A DNA stretch of 64,000 bases from Colenecus sp045113495 (GTDB lineage: Bacteria; Bacteroidota; Bacteroidia; Bacteroidales; Bacteroidaceae): contig JBGUIZ010000041.1 of NCBI GenBank assembly GCA_045113495.1, forward strand, positions 123,360 through 187,359, given 5' to 3'. The translations under genes were made by a program, and so were the position numbers. Below the pieces are notes generated by a model. The model was not told where the DNA came from. It was given only the letters and a program-made list of their open reading frames with translations, and ran no database searches. Positions within the stretch are counted from its first letter, which is position 1, and the number at the start of each line of letters is the position of its first letter. Shown piece by piece: positions 17,155 to 26,438 of the stretch.

Positions 17155-19398
17155 ATGAGTGAGGAAAATCTATTTTCGCCCGATGAAGAGAGACTCATAG
17201 ATGAAGCCTTCCAGCATCTTATTGATTCTTATCTCCAGACCAAACACCGTAAGAAGGTAGAGATAATAACCAAGGCGTTCCAGTTTGCGCGTCAGGCCCA
17301 CAAAGGCGTGCGCCGCCACTCCGGAGAACCTTACATCATGCATCCCCTTGCCGTAGCCCAGATTGTATGCTCTGAGATAGGTCTGGGTTCCACATCCATC
17401 TGCTCGGCCCTGCTCCATGACGTGGTTGAGGATACTGACTATACGGCCGATGACATAAAGAACGTTTTCGGCCCCAAGATAGCACAGATAGTGGATGGAC
17501 TGACCAAGATTGCCGGCGGTATTTTCGGCGATAAGGCATCGGCCCAGGCAGAGAATTTCAAGAAGCTGCTGCTTACCATGAATGATGATATCCGCGTCAT
17601 CCTCATTAAGATTGCGGACCGACTGCACAACATGCGCACCCTGCAGAGCATGCAGCCGCGCAAGCAGTACAAGATAGCAGGTGAAACCCTCTACATATAT
17701 GCACCGCTGGCCTACCGTCTGGGACTCAACAAGATAAAGACTGAACTTGAGGACCTGAGTTTCAAGTATGAGCACCCCGCGGAGTATGCGGATATACAGC
17801 AGAAACTCTCTTTCTCACGTGAGGAACTGAACAATATCTACGAGGACTTTACACAGCCCATCACTGACAAGCTTGACGAACTGGGCATTACATACAACAT
17901 GTACGGCCGTATCAAGTCCCCCTACTCCATCTGGAAGAAGATGAACAAGAACAACCTTACGTTTGAGGAGGTCTATGATATCCTTGCCGTAAGAATTGTT
18001 TTTGACCCCACATCACCTGAGAAAGAGCAGAGTGAGTGTTTTGACATCTATCTGGCCCTTACCAAGATATACAAGTCACACCCCGACCGTCTGCGCGACT
18101 GGGTGTCACACCCCAAGGCCAACGGTTACCAGGCCCTGCACGTGACGCTCATGAGCAAGAGCGGACAGTGGGTTGAGGTACAGATACGCAGCCGCCGTAT
18201 GGACGAGATTGCCGAGCAGGGTATCGCCGCGCACTGGAAATACAAGGACGGCTCCACCTATGAGGAGGATGAGACGGAGCTCACCCACTGGCTGGAGACC
18301 ATCAAGGAGATCCTTGAAGACCCGCAGCCGGACTCAATGGACTTCCTGGACACCATCAAACTGAATCTCTATTCATCCGAGATATTCATATTCACCCCCA
18401 AGGGAGAACTGCGTACCATGCCGCAGGGTAGTACCGTGCTGGACTTTGCGTTTACCATTCACACCTACATGGGCACCAACTGCATAGGCGCCAAGGTGAA
18501 CCACAAGCTTGAGGCCATAAACTATGAGCTCAAGAGCGGTGACCAGGTGGAGATACTTACCAGCAAGAGCCAGAAGGTGAACCCCGAATGGCTTGATTTT
18601 GCCACCACCGCCAAGGCACGCGGCAAGATAAAACAGGTGCTGCGTAAGGAGGAGCGTGCCAACCAGAAGTTCGGTGAGGCCATCTTCCATGAGTTCCTGG
18701 AGAAAGAGGAGATGGAGGTTGACTCCGACAAAATGGAGCGCATATGCCGTCTGCACGGCATGAACAGCCGTGACGAGCTGATGATTGCGCTGGGTCAGAA
18801 AAAGATCATCCTGGGTGATGCCGAGCGTAATATAATAAAAGGTGAAAGTGACAGTTGGTACAAGAGATTCTGGTCATCATTCTCATCGTCATCATCCAAG
18901 GAGAAGGAAAAGAAGCCCGATGACAATAACGAGCAGTCCAAGATTGACGTAAAGCGCACGCTCATAATCAATGACATGGACATGCACAAGTACACCTTTG
19001 CCGACTGTTGCAATCCTGTACCTGGAGATGCCGTCCTGGGTTTTGCCGATGAGAGCGGACATATAACCATTCACAAGCGCAAGTGTGAGGTGGCAAACAA
19101 ACTCAAGGCAGCCAAGGGCAACCGCATCCTCACCGTTGAATGGCAGATTGAGAACAGCCTGTTCCCCGTTTCAATCTACATCAAGGGACTGGACAGCATA
19201 GGCACGCTCAGTAAGGTGACCGAGGTTATATCGGGCAAGATGAACGTGAATATCAACAAACTTGTGATTGAATCCAAGAAGGGCCTGTTTGAAGGCACCA
19301 TCAGTGTCATGGTCCATAACCTGAATGATGTGGATATCATCCAGAAAGGACTTAAGAAAATCAACAATATTACAACGGTTGTCCGCAAGGAGGAGTAG
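17155..19398 (+). CDS. bifunctional (p)ppGpp synthetase/hydrolase, RelA/SpoT (Rsh)
   Basis: A 747-residue Rsh enzyme controlling the stringent response. Domains in order are the HD hydrolase (HSGEPYIMHPLAVAQI, LLHDVVEDT), the synthetase (RIKSPYSIWKKM, GYQALHVTL), TGS (FTPKGELRTMPQGSTVLDFAF), a helical region with a Ser/Lys-rich linker near residues 565-590, and a C-terminal ACT domain. The intact HD motif suggests hydrolase activity is kept. Its last 29 bp overlap the 3' end of the convergent MerR gene. Confidence 0.95.
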   Translation: MSEENLFSPDEERLIDEAFQHLIDSYLQTKHRKKVEIITKAFQFARQAHKGVRRHSGEPYIMHPLAVAQIVCSEIGLGSTSICSALLHDVVEDTDYTADDIKNVFGPKIAQIVDGLTKIAGGIFGDKASAQAENFKKLLLTMNDDIRVILIKIADRLHNMRTLQSMQPRKQYKIAGETLYIYAPLAYRLGLNKIKTELEDLSFKYEHPAEYADIQQKLSFSREELNNIYEDFTQPITDKLDELGITYNMYGRIKSPYSIWKKMNKNNLTFEEVYDILAVRIVFDPTSPEKEQSECFDIYLALTKIYKSHPDRLRDWVSHPKANGYQALHVTLMSKSGQWVEVQIRSRRMDEIAEQGIAAHWKYKDGSTYEEDETELTHWLETIKEILEDPQPDSMDFLDTIKLNLYSSEIFIFTPKGELRTMPQGSTVLDFAFTIHTYMGTNCIGAKVNHKLEAINYELKSGDQVEILTSKSQKVNPEWLDFATTAKARGKIKQVLRKEERANQKFGEAIFHEFLEKEEMEVDSDKMERICRLHGMNSRDELMIALGQKKIILGDAERNIIKGESDSWYKRFWSSFSSSSSKEKEKKPDDNNEQSKIDVKRTLIINDMDMHKYTFADCCNPVPGDAVLGFADESGHITIHKRKCEVANKLKAAKGNRILTVEWQIENSLFPVSIYIKGLDSIGTLSKVTEVISGKMNVNINKLVIESKKGLFEGTISVMVHNLNDVDIIQKGLKKINNITTVVRKEE

Positions 19399-19735
19399 CG
19401 TTCAGCTCATCCAGGATAGCCAGAAGCTCTTCACGCACAGCCTTAAGACGCTTTACCACCTCATGGGTATCAGTGGTGGTCTGCGGATTCTCTTTCATTC
19501 GGGTCTTGGCACCCTTTATGGTAAGTGATTTCTCCTTGACAAGGTGATTCACCAGTTTTATCTGCTCTATATCGTCAAGAGTATAATGGCGCACGCCACT
19601 GGCATTCTTCTTGGGATTGATCTCCTTGAACTCCTTCTCCCAGTAACGCAGTGTGCTCTCGGGGATCTCGAGCATTTGTGAAACCTCCTTTATGGAGTAA
19701 TATTTCTTGAGTACCTTATTGGTATTAAGTGCCAT
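19370..19735 (-). CDS. MerR-family transcriptional regulator
   Basis: A 121-residue protein with an N-terminal winged-helix of the MerR type: KKYYSIKEVSQMLEIPESTLRYWEKEF, followed by HYTLDDIEQIKLVNHLV. A helical tail (KRLKAVREELLAILDEL) follows, without cysteine ligands for a metal, so it is not a metal sensor of the MerR/CueR kind. It is conserved next to the M23 peptidase gene, 11 bp upstream, and the two are probably one unit. Its 3' end overlaps relA/spoT tail to tail. Confidence 0.9.
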   Translation of the reverse strand: MALNTNKVLKKYYSIKEVSQMLEIPESTLRYWEKEFKEINPKKNASGVRHYTLDDIEQIKLVNHLVKEKSLTIKGAKTRMKENPQTTTDTHEVVKRLKAVREELLAILDELNATPPCGQPL

Positions 19736-19746
19736 ATTCCTGTTGT

Positions 19747-20715
19747 TTAGTCAAATACTTTTCCGTGGTTCTCGGCCAGACTTACCATCTCCTCATACTG
19801 CTCGGCATCCAGGTCCATGAAGTAGTAGTTGATGGGGTTCACATCCTTGTTGCCTACCCAAACCTCATAATGAACATGAGGTCCGGTACTCTTTCCGGTT
19901 GAACCTGCCTTGGCAATCTCCTCGCTGCGGACTACCATCTGACCCTCCTTTACAAGAATCTTGTTCAGGTGGGCGTAACGGGTCTTGTAGCCGTAACCGT
20001 GATCTATCTCTATCAGATTGCCGTAACCTGATTTCCACTTGGCATAAACCACCTTTCCGTTAGCTGTGGCGTACACCGGAGTACCGGTATCGCAGGCAAA
20101 ATCCATTCCGTGATGGAAACGGCGGACGTGATATATGGGGTCATTACGGTATCCATAGCCCGATGCCGTACGTTTAAGGTCCTTGTTGGATACCGGCTGG
20201 ATGGCGGGCAGGCAGGCCAGGCGGTTCTCCTGCTCACGTGACAGCTCCACCACCTCGTTGAACGAGCGGGTCTGCATGTAGAGCTTGCGGCTCAGCATGT
20301 CAACCTTCTGTGAGGTGTTCACTACCAGATCGGCATTGGACATATCGGTCAGCTCGGCATATCGGTTGGTGCCGTTGAAACTTGACTTTCGGGCAACTTC
20401 AGGGATAGGATCAGCCTCCAGCAATACCCTGTACAGGTTGTCATCACGCTCCTCAATGTCATGAAGTACAAGCAGTGCGTCATCGACCTTACGTGAAAGC
20501 ACACGATACTGTGACTGCAGACGGCTGTTCTCAACCAGCAGTTCACTTGTCTGCGGAGTGTTTATTACGAACCAGTAGACAATAAAGAAGACACCTCCCA
20601 GTATCACTGACAGCAGCAGACGCCACAGCCATGAAAGGAGCCGCTGGCCCAAGGTAGGATATACCCTGCGGTAAACCCTGTGCTGCGGATCATATTGATA
20701 GTAAATCTTCCTCAT
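19747..20715 (-). CDS. M23-family peptidase (LytM/NlpD-like)
   Basis: A 322-residue envelope protein: a short cytoplasmic N terminus, one membrane helix (about 25-50), a coiled-coil stretch (about 55-105), then an M23 domain. The zinc ligands are visible as HHGMDFACDTGTPVYA (HxxxD) and GPHVHYEVW (HxH), with the intervening RYAHLN, so it may be an active peptidoglycan endopeptidase. The start at 20715 is chosen over 20733 because MRKIYYQYDPQHRVYRRVYP is the usual start of this Bacteroidales family. Confidence 0.93.
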   Translation of the reverse strand: MRKIYYQYDPQHRVYRRVYPTLGQRLLSWLWRLLLSVILGGVFFIVYWFVINTPQTSELLVENSRLQSQYRVLSRKVDDALLVLHDIEERDDNLYRVLLEADPIPEVARKSSFNGTNRYAELTDMSNADLVVNTSQKVDMLSRKLYMQTRSFNEVVELSREQENRLACLPAIQPVSNKDLKRTASGYGYRNDPIYHVRRFHHGMDFACDTGTPVYATANGKVVYAKWKSGYGNLIEIDHGYGYKTRYAHLNKILVKEGQMVVRSEEIAKAGSTGKSTGPHVHYEVWVGNKDVNPINYYFMDLDAEQYEEMVSLAENHGKVFD

Positions 20716-20752
20716 AATCTTTGTATAACGCACAAAAATAGCGAAAAAACAC

Positions 20753-20760
20753 TACCTTTG
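20753..20760 (+). promoter_or_regulatory. -7 promoter element for alaS
   Basis: TACCTTTG fits TAnnTTTG and lies 33 bp before the alaS start, in the gap divergent from the M23 gene. The -33 element is not obvious. Confidence 0.55.
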
Positions 20761-20792
20761 CAAACCAATTGCGAAATACAACAATTTAAGAT

Positions 20793-23399
20793 ATGATGAC
20801 AGCTAAGGAAATACGTGATTCCTACAAGCGTTTTTTTGAGAGCAAAGGGCATCTGATCGTACCCTCTGCACCCATGGTGGTCAAGGATGACCCCACACTT
20901 ATGTTCACCAACGCCGGAATGAACCAGTTCAAGGATATCATTCTGGGAAACCGTGCCCCCAAGAGCCGCCGCGTGGCCGATTCACAGAAGTGCCTGCGTG
21001 TAAGCGGTAAGCACAATGACCTGGAGGAGGTAGGTCACGATACCTACCACCACACCATGTTCGAGATGCTGGGTAACTGGTCTTTCGGTGACTATTTCAA
21101 GAAAGAGGCAATCAGCTGGGCTTGGGAGTATCTGGTAGATGTTCTCAAACTGGACCCCAAGAACCTCTACGCCACTGTCTTTGAAGGCAGCAAGGAGGAG
21201 GGTCTGGAGCGCGACAATGAGGCCGCTGCCATCTGGGAGCAGTTCCTGCCCAAGGATCATATCCTTAACGGTAACAAGCACGATAACTTCTGGGAGATGG
21301 GTGATACCGGTCCCTGCGGCCCCTGCAGTGAAATCCACATGGACTCACGCTCCGATGAGGAGAAGGCCAAGGTACCCGGACGCGACCTTGTAAACAAGGA
21401 CCACCCCCAGGTAATTGAGATATGGAACCTGGTGTTCATGCAGTTCAACCGCAAGGCTGACCACTCACTTGAGCCCCTGCCCGCCAAGGTAATCGATACC
21501 GGTATGGGATTTGAGCGTCTGGTCCGCACACTGCAGGGCAAGCAGTCCAACTATGACACTGACGTATTCCAGCCCATCATCAAGCAGATAGGCGCCCTGA
21601 CAGGTAAGGAGTACGGCAAGGATGAGAAGGTTGACATAGCCATGCGTGTTGTTGCTGACCACATCCGCACCATTGCATTCAGTATCACTGACGGCCAGCT
21701 GCCCTCAAACGCCAAGGCCGGTTACGTAATACGTCGTATCCTGCGCCGTGCAGTACGTTACGCCTACACGTTCCTGGGCCAGAAAGAGGCATTCCTCTAC
21801 AAGCTGCTGCCCGCGCTCATAGACAATATGGGTGACGCCTATCCTGAGCTCAGTGCACAGAAGACCCTCATTGAGAAGGTCATCATTGAGGAGGAGGAGT
21901 CATTCCTGCGTACCCTTGAGACCGGTATCAAGCTCCTTGATAAGGTTATGGCCGATACCAAGGCTGCAAAGAGCACTGTAATAAGCGGTGTGAACGCATT
22001 CACACTCTATGATACCTACGGATTCCCGCTTGACCTCACAGAACTCATACTGCGTGAGAACGGCATGACCGTAAACATTGACGAGTTCAATGAGGAGATG
22101 GCGGGGCAGAAGTCCCGCTCCCGCAACGCCGCCGCCGTTGAGAACGGTGACTGGGTAGTACTTAAGGAGGGCGAGACTGAGTTTGTAGGCTATGACTTCA
22201 CTGAGTATGAGACCTCCATCCTGCGCTACCGCGAGGTTAAGCAGAAGAGCGGCGTAATCTACCAGATAGTACTTGACAAGACCCCGTTCTATGCTGAGAT
22301 GGGTGGTCAGGTTGGTGACACCGGCGTTATCGTTAGCGAGTTCGAGACAATTGAGATAATAGACACCAAGAAGGAGAACGGTCTGCCCGTTCATATCACC
22401 AAGAAGCTGCCCCAGCACCCCGAGGCTCCCATGATGGCCTGCGTTGATACTGACAAGCGTCACGCCTGCGAGGCCAACCACTCCGCAACCCACCTTCTCG
22501 ATGAGGCTCTGCGTGAGGTACTTGGTTCACATGTTGAGCAGAAGGGTTCACTGGTAACACCTGATGGCCTGCGCTTTGACTTCTCACACTTCCAGAAAGT
22601 GACCGATGAGGAGCTGCGTCAGGTAGAGCGCTTAGTCAACGAGAAGATCCGTGAGGACCTGCCCCTGCAGGAGCATCGTGACCTGCCTATCGAGGAGGCC
22701 AAGAAACTGGGTGCCATAGCACTCTTTGGTGAGAAATACGGTGACAAGGTACGTGTAGTACAGTTCGGCCAGTCAATAGAGTTCTGCGGTGGCGTGCATG
22801 CCGCATCAACCGGCCGTATCGGAATGTTCAAGATTGTATCAGAGAGCTCAATCGCAGCCGGCGTTCGCCGTATCGAGGCACTTACCGGCGCTGCCGTTGA
22901 GGAGATGCTCTACAATTATCAGGACACCATGAACAACCTCAAGGCTCTGCTTCCCGGTACATCCGTTGAGGCATCGGTCAAAAAGGCTCTTGATGAGAAC
23001 GCAGCCCTCAAGAAACAGGTTGAGGAGTTCCAGAAGCAGAAGACAGCCCAGCTTAAGGATGACCTTATCAAGCAGGCTAAGGATATAAACGGAGTAAAGG
23101 TAATAAGCACCGTAATCTCTGCAAGCGCAGCCATGGTAAAGGATCTGGTATTCGGTATCCGTGGTGAGCAGGCACAGAACACACTGGTCATTGTGGGCAG
23201 TGAGGAGAACGGCAAGCCTATGATTACCGTAAGCGTAAGCGAGGACCTGACATCACGCTTCAACGCCGGCCAGATGGTTCGCGAGGCTGCCAAGCTGATC
23301 CAGGGCGGTGGCGGTGGCCAGCCTCACTATGCTACTGCGGGCGGTAAGAATGCGGAGGGGCTGAGCGCAGCTGTTGAATCTCTCCTCAAAACCATCTAA
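20793..23399 (+). CDS. alaS: alanyl-tRNA synthetase
   Basis: An 868-residue class II synthetase charging tRNA-Ala. The N-terminal catalytic part begins AKEIRDSYKRFFESKGH and includes TNAGMNQFKD and GPCGPCSEIH. The editing domain carries the zinc motif HSATH (about 561) with CGGVH downstream. A coiled coil and the DHHA1-type C-terminal domain ending in GGGGGQPHYATAGG complete the protein. The gene starts with two adjacent ATG codons; either could be used. Confidence 0.97.
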   Translation: MMTAKEIRDSYKRFFESKGHLIVPSAPMVVKDDPTLMFTNAGMNQFKDIILGNRAPKSRRVADSQKCLRVSGKHNDLEEVGHDTYHHTMFEMLGNWSFGDYFKKEAISWAWEYLVDVLKLDPKNLYATVFEGSKEEGLERDNEAAAIWEQFLPKDHILNGNKHDNFWEMGDTGPCGPCSEIHMDSRSDEEKAKVPGRDLVNKDHPQVIEIWNLVFMQFNRKADHSLEPLPAKVIDTGMGFERLVRTLQGKQSNYDTDVFQPIIKQIGALTGKEYGKDEKVDIAMRVVADHIRTIAFSITDGQLPSNAKAGYVIRRILRRAVRYAYTFLGQKEAFLYKLLPALIDNMGDAYPELSAQKTLIEKVIIEEEESFLRTLETGIKLLDKVMADTKAAKSTVISGVNAFTLYDTYGFPLDLTELILRENGMTVNIDEFNEEMAGQKSRSRNAAAVENGDWVVLKEGETEFVGYDFTEYETSILRYREVKQKSGVIYQIVLDKTPFYAEMGGQVGDTGVIVSEFETIEIIDTKKENGLPVHITKKLPQHPEAPMMACVDTDKRHACEANHSATHLLDEALREVLGSHVEQKGSLVTPDGLRFDFSHFQKVTDEELRQVERLVNEKIREDLPLQEHRDLPIEEAKKLGAIALFGEKYGDKVRVVQFGQSIEFCGGVHAASTGRIGMFKIVSESSIAAGVRRIEALTGAAVEEMLYNYQDTMNNLKALLPGTSVEASVKKALDENAALKKQVEEFQKQKTAQLKDDLIKQAKDINGVKVISTVISASAAMVKDLVFGIRGEQAQNTLVIVGSEENGKPMITVSVSEDLTSRFNAGQMVREAAKLIQGGGGGQPHYATAGGKNAEGLSAAVESLLKTI

Positions 23400-23409
23400 C
23401 ATTAGTTTT

Positions 23410-23510
23410 CCAGCCAATAAATTGGCTGGATACCCTTATTATGTGCCTAACGGCACACATTATAATGCCGTAGGCATTAGATGATGGTAGCCAGCCGTTT
23501 CAACGGCTGG
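23410..23510. repeat. compound palindromic repeat, alaS/rsmD gap
   Basis: This element has four hairpins in a row: CCAGCCAAT-AA-ATTGGCTGG (23410-23429), GTGCC-TAAC-GGCAC within 23441-23460, AATGCC-GTA-GGCATT (23464-23478) and CCAGCCGTT-TC-AACGGCTGG (23491-23510). The two outer hairpins flank the two inner ones. The element fills the space between the convergent ends of alaS and rsmD. It matches the arrangement at 58.65-58.75 kb. Confidence 0.88.
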
Positions 23511-23516
23511 CTTTTG

Positions 23517-24047
23517 TTATCTGAAAAAGGAGAAGTGTACGGAGCCGTACACTTTCATGTCGGTAAAACGGGGGTGCTGGGAGAAATCGTTTTTCTTGCC
23601 GTGCTCCAGTACGAATATGCCGTCGGGGGCTAGCATATCGGCCTCAAAGACAAGGTCGGGGATATCGGCCAGGTTCTCCAGCTGATAGGGAGGATCGGCA
23701 AAGATGAAATCAAACTTGGTGTTACAGGTGGAGATGTACTTGAATACATCACCCTTTACCGGCAGGCACCTGTCTGTCTTGACAGTCTCCATGACACGGC
23801 ATATGAACCTGTAATGATCCTGATCGTTCTCCACGCTCACCACATGTGAGCATCCTCTGGATACAAGTTCGATGCTTATGCTGCCGGTACCGGAGAACAG
23901 GTCCAGTGCCGTGGCATCCTCCAGGTCTATCCTGTTGGCCAGTACGTTGAAAAGGCTCTCCTTGGCAAAATCCGTGGTAGGACGTGCCTTGAACGTTCTG
24001 GGCACATCAAACCTACGATGCCTGTATATTCCGCTAATAACTCTCAT
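23517..24047 (-). CDS. rsmD: 16S rRNA (guanine966-N2)-methyltransferase RsmD
   Basis: A 176-residue SAM-dependent methyltransferase acting on G966 of 16S rRNA. Motifs are MRVISGIYRHRRFDVP at the N terminus, ARPTTDFAKESLFNVL, ALDLFSGTGSISIELVSRG for SAM binding, and the catalytic FADPPY. Length is normal for the family. It ends 6 bp from a palindromic repeat. Confidence 0.94.
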   Translation of the reverse strand: MRVISGIYRHRRFDVPRTFKARPTTDFAKESLFNVLANRIDLEDATALDLFSGTGSISIELVSRGCSHVVSVENDQDHYRFICRVMETVKTDRCLPVKGDVFKYISTCNTKFDFIFADPPYQLENLADIPDLVFEADMLAPDGIFVLEHGKKNDFSQHPRFTDMKVYGSVHFSFFR

Positions 24048-24123
24048 AACTTACAGCTGTCAGGAAAAAAGAATCCATCCGCGCATGTGTGCAGATGGAT
24101 TCATTATATGAATATGGTTATGA

Positions 24124-24900
24124 TTACTCCCAGTTACCTGAGTTGTTATCAACCTTCATGCCCTTGTAACGGCCACGATCGTCGCAATCCTCAAGCAGGT
24201 TGATGATCTCCTGCTTATCCAGACCACCCTTGTAGCTGTCCTTACCCAGATAGTTTACGAACAGTGTCTTGGCCTCAAATGTGTGTGATATCACACCGGC
24301 CTTGGATGTATCGGATGCAGTTGAAAGCTCAAACTCAACACCGTTTGAGAACGGTACATAACGGAGTGAATCAGGATTCACGTTACGGCCGTGATAGAGT
24401 GAGTCATAAAGGCTTACATAAGCAGTCTCACGGTTAAAGAGGAAATTCCTTGAACCGTCAGGAAGGATCTCTACGAAACCCTCGTCAATTGCCTTCTGCC
24501 AGAGAGTATCAGCCTCAATCTTCTTGTTGGCAGCCTTGCGGCCTGTCAGCTTGGCGGCCTCCTCCTCAGCGTACTGAGCTCTTGCATAGAGAGCCAGAAC
24601 CTTGTTCTCTGTCCAGTTGTGCTCCAACTGGTCATCTGTCAGTTCACCTACCTTCTTTGTGATGGGGAGCTGAGCAGTCTTGATGAAGAGAGCCAGAGAG
24701 TCAAAGTTGTCGCAGAAACCACCTTTCTGGTAGTTGTACTCAGTCTGAGCAGCCTTGATGTCCATCAGTCTTTCAATGACAGCCTTGTCACGAATGCTCT
24801 TTTCATTTGCAAATCTTATAGGATCCATGATGCTGCCGTAAACAATGTAGATAAGGGCAACAATGCAGATTCCAAGAAGAATGTTTATGACTTTTTTCAT
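24124..24900 (-). CDS. conserved exported/membrane protein, unknown function
   Basis: A 258-residue protein with one N-terminal membrane helix (MKKVINILLGICIVALIYIVYGSIMDP). After it come IRDKAVIERLMDIKAAQTEYNY and a globular domain that looks mixed alpha/beta. The arrangement of a short cytoplasmic start, one helix and then RLMDIKAAQ recalls the N-terminal helix of pilin-like proteins, but no prepilin cleavage motif is evident. A TATTTTTG element on the minus strand (24933-24940) is a likely promoter. No function is claimed. Confidence 0.75.
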   Translation of the reverse strand: MKKVINILLGICIVALIYIVYGSIMDPIRFANEKSIRDKAVIERLMDIKAAQTEYNYQKGGFCDNFDSLALFIKTAQLPITKKVGELTDDQLEHNWTENKVLALYARAQYAEEEAAKLTGRKAANKKIEADTLWQKAIDEGFVEILPDGSRNFLFNRETAYVSLYDSLYHGRNVNPDSLRYVPFSNGVEFELSTASDTSKAGVISHTFEAKTLFVNYLGKDSYKGGLDKQEIINLLEDCDDRGRYKGMKVDNNSGNWE

Positions 24901-24994
24901 ATCTGGATGATTATTTGTTTATTTTCGCTTCGCAAAAATAGAACAATTATCCATATTAATCCATAAAACAACATTTTTTTGCTTTTCAGGCGCA

Positions 24995-26431
24995 ATGATT
25001 GACCCGTTGTATCAGGATATTATAGACCAATTCCCGTTTCAGCCCACCCATGAACAGGCTGTCGCCATAAACCGGCTGGCATCATTTGTCAGTTCCGATG
25101 CGCAACGACAGGTGTTCCTGCTCAAGGGCTATGCGGGTACGGGCAAGACTGCCATAGTAAGTTCCCTGGTACGTACCATGGTCAAACGCCGCAAGCGCGT
25201 GGTCCTGATGGCACCAACCGGAAGGGCGGCCAAGGTGTTCTCAAACACATCCGGGTTCAACGCCTGTACCATTCATAAAAAGATATACAGACAGAAATCA
25301 ATCCTGGATGCCGCAAGTTTCCAGCTGGACCGTAACCTGCATGAAAATACGCTCTTCCTGGTGGATGAGGCGTCAATGATATCCAATGAGGGGCTATCGG
25401 GTTCCTCATTCGGCACCGGCCGTCTTCTGGATGACCTGGTAAGTTATGTATACAGCGGAAAGAACTGCCGTCTGCTCATGCTGGGTGACCAGGCGCAGCT
25501 GCCTCCCGTTGGTGAACATGACAGCCCGGCCCTATCGGCACAGACTATGTCAACTTACGGACTGGAAGTATCGGAATTCTGCCTTGAGAACGTAATGAGG
25601 CAGATGCAGGAGTCAGGCATACTGCACAACGCCACCCTGCTCAGGGAACACCTGTTCAACGGCACCGGCATCATTGACTGCGGGTTCAAGTTCAGGTTTG
25701 AGGGTTTCAAGGATGTGATACGCATATCGGGCGAGGAGCTGATCGAGACCCTGAGCGGATGTTACAGCCGTGACGGCATAGATGAGACCATGGTGCTGTG
25801 CCGGTCAAACAAACGGGCCATAATCTACAACAACGGCATACGCAACACCATTCTGGACCGTGAGGACGAGCTGAACCGGGGCGACAGCGTGATGATTGTC
25901 AAGAACAACTATTACTGGACCGAGCGCTTTACGGCCGATAATGACCCGGACTCCTATTCAAACATACCCTCATTCATAGCCAACGGAGACATAGCGGTGA
26001 TACGCCGCATACGCCGCCAGCGTGAGGTCTACGGATTCAGGTTTGAGGATGCAGTGCTCTCATTCCCCGATTATGACGACCTGGAGATGGAGGTGACGCT
26101 GCTGCTTGACACCCTGCACAGCGAGGCTCCTTCACTTACCCGTGAAGAGAGTGACCGCTTGTTCAACAGCGTGATGGAGGATTACATTGACATTCCTTCC
26201 AAGAAGACCAGGATGGAGAAACTCCGCGAGAACCCGCACTTTAACGCGCTCCAGGTAAAATACGCCTATGCCGTAACCTGCCACAAGGCACAGGGCGGAC
26301 AGTGGAAAAACATATTCATAGACCAAGGGTCCGTACCCCAGGATTCCAGGGATGAGGATTATTACCGATGGCTATACACGGCACTGACACGTGCCACAGA
26401 AAGAGTATATCTGGTAAACTGGAAAGAGTAA
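24995..26431 (+). CDS. RecD-like superfamily 1 DNA helicase
   Basis: A 478-residue helicase resembling RecD2/TraA-type and viral recombination helicases. It shows Walker A LLKGYAGTGKTAI (about 45-57), VVLMAPTGRAAKV, Walker B FLVDEASMIS, LLMLGDQAQLPPV, and the C-terminal UvrD-C-2 motif YAVTCHKAQGGQW. A 3' segment with LYTALTRATERVYLV completes the SF1 motifs. It lacks the long N-terminal region of full RecD2. It is convergent with the beta-barrel gene, 7 bp away. It probably acts in DNA repair or recombination. Confidence 0.88.
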   Translation: MIDPLYQDIIDQFPFQPTHEQAVAINRLASFVSSDAQRQVFLLKGYAGTGKTAIVSSLVRTMVKRRKRVVLMAPTGRAAKVFSNTSGFNACTIHKKIYRQKSILDAASFQLDRNLHENTLFLVDEASMISNEGLSGSSFGTGRLLDDLVSYVYSGKNCRLLMLGDQAQLPPVGEHDSPALSAQTMSTYGLEVSEFCLENVMRQMQESGILHNATLLREHLFNGTGIIDCGFKFRFEGFKDVIRISGEELIETLSGCYSRDGIDETMVLCRSNKRAIIYNNGIRNTILDREDELNRGDSVMIVKNNYYWTERFTADNDPDSYSNIPSFIANGDIAVIRRIRRQREVYGFRFEDAVLSFPDYDDLEMEVTLLLDTLHSEAPSLTREESDRLFNSVMEDYIDIPSKKTRMEKLRENPHFNALQVKYAYAVTCHKAQGGQWKNIFIDQGSVPQDSRDEDYYRWLYTALTRATERVYLVNWKE

Positions 26432-26438
26432 AGGGGGA

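Noticed and set aside
23410..23510. CRISPR array
   Set aside because: The repeats are palindromic modules of different kinds without regular spacers, and no cas genes are present.
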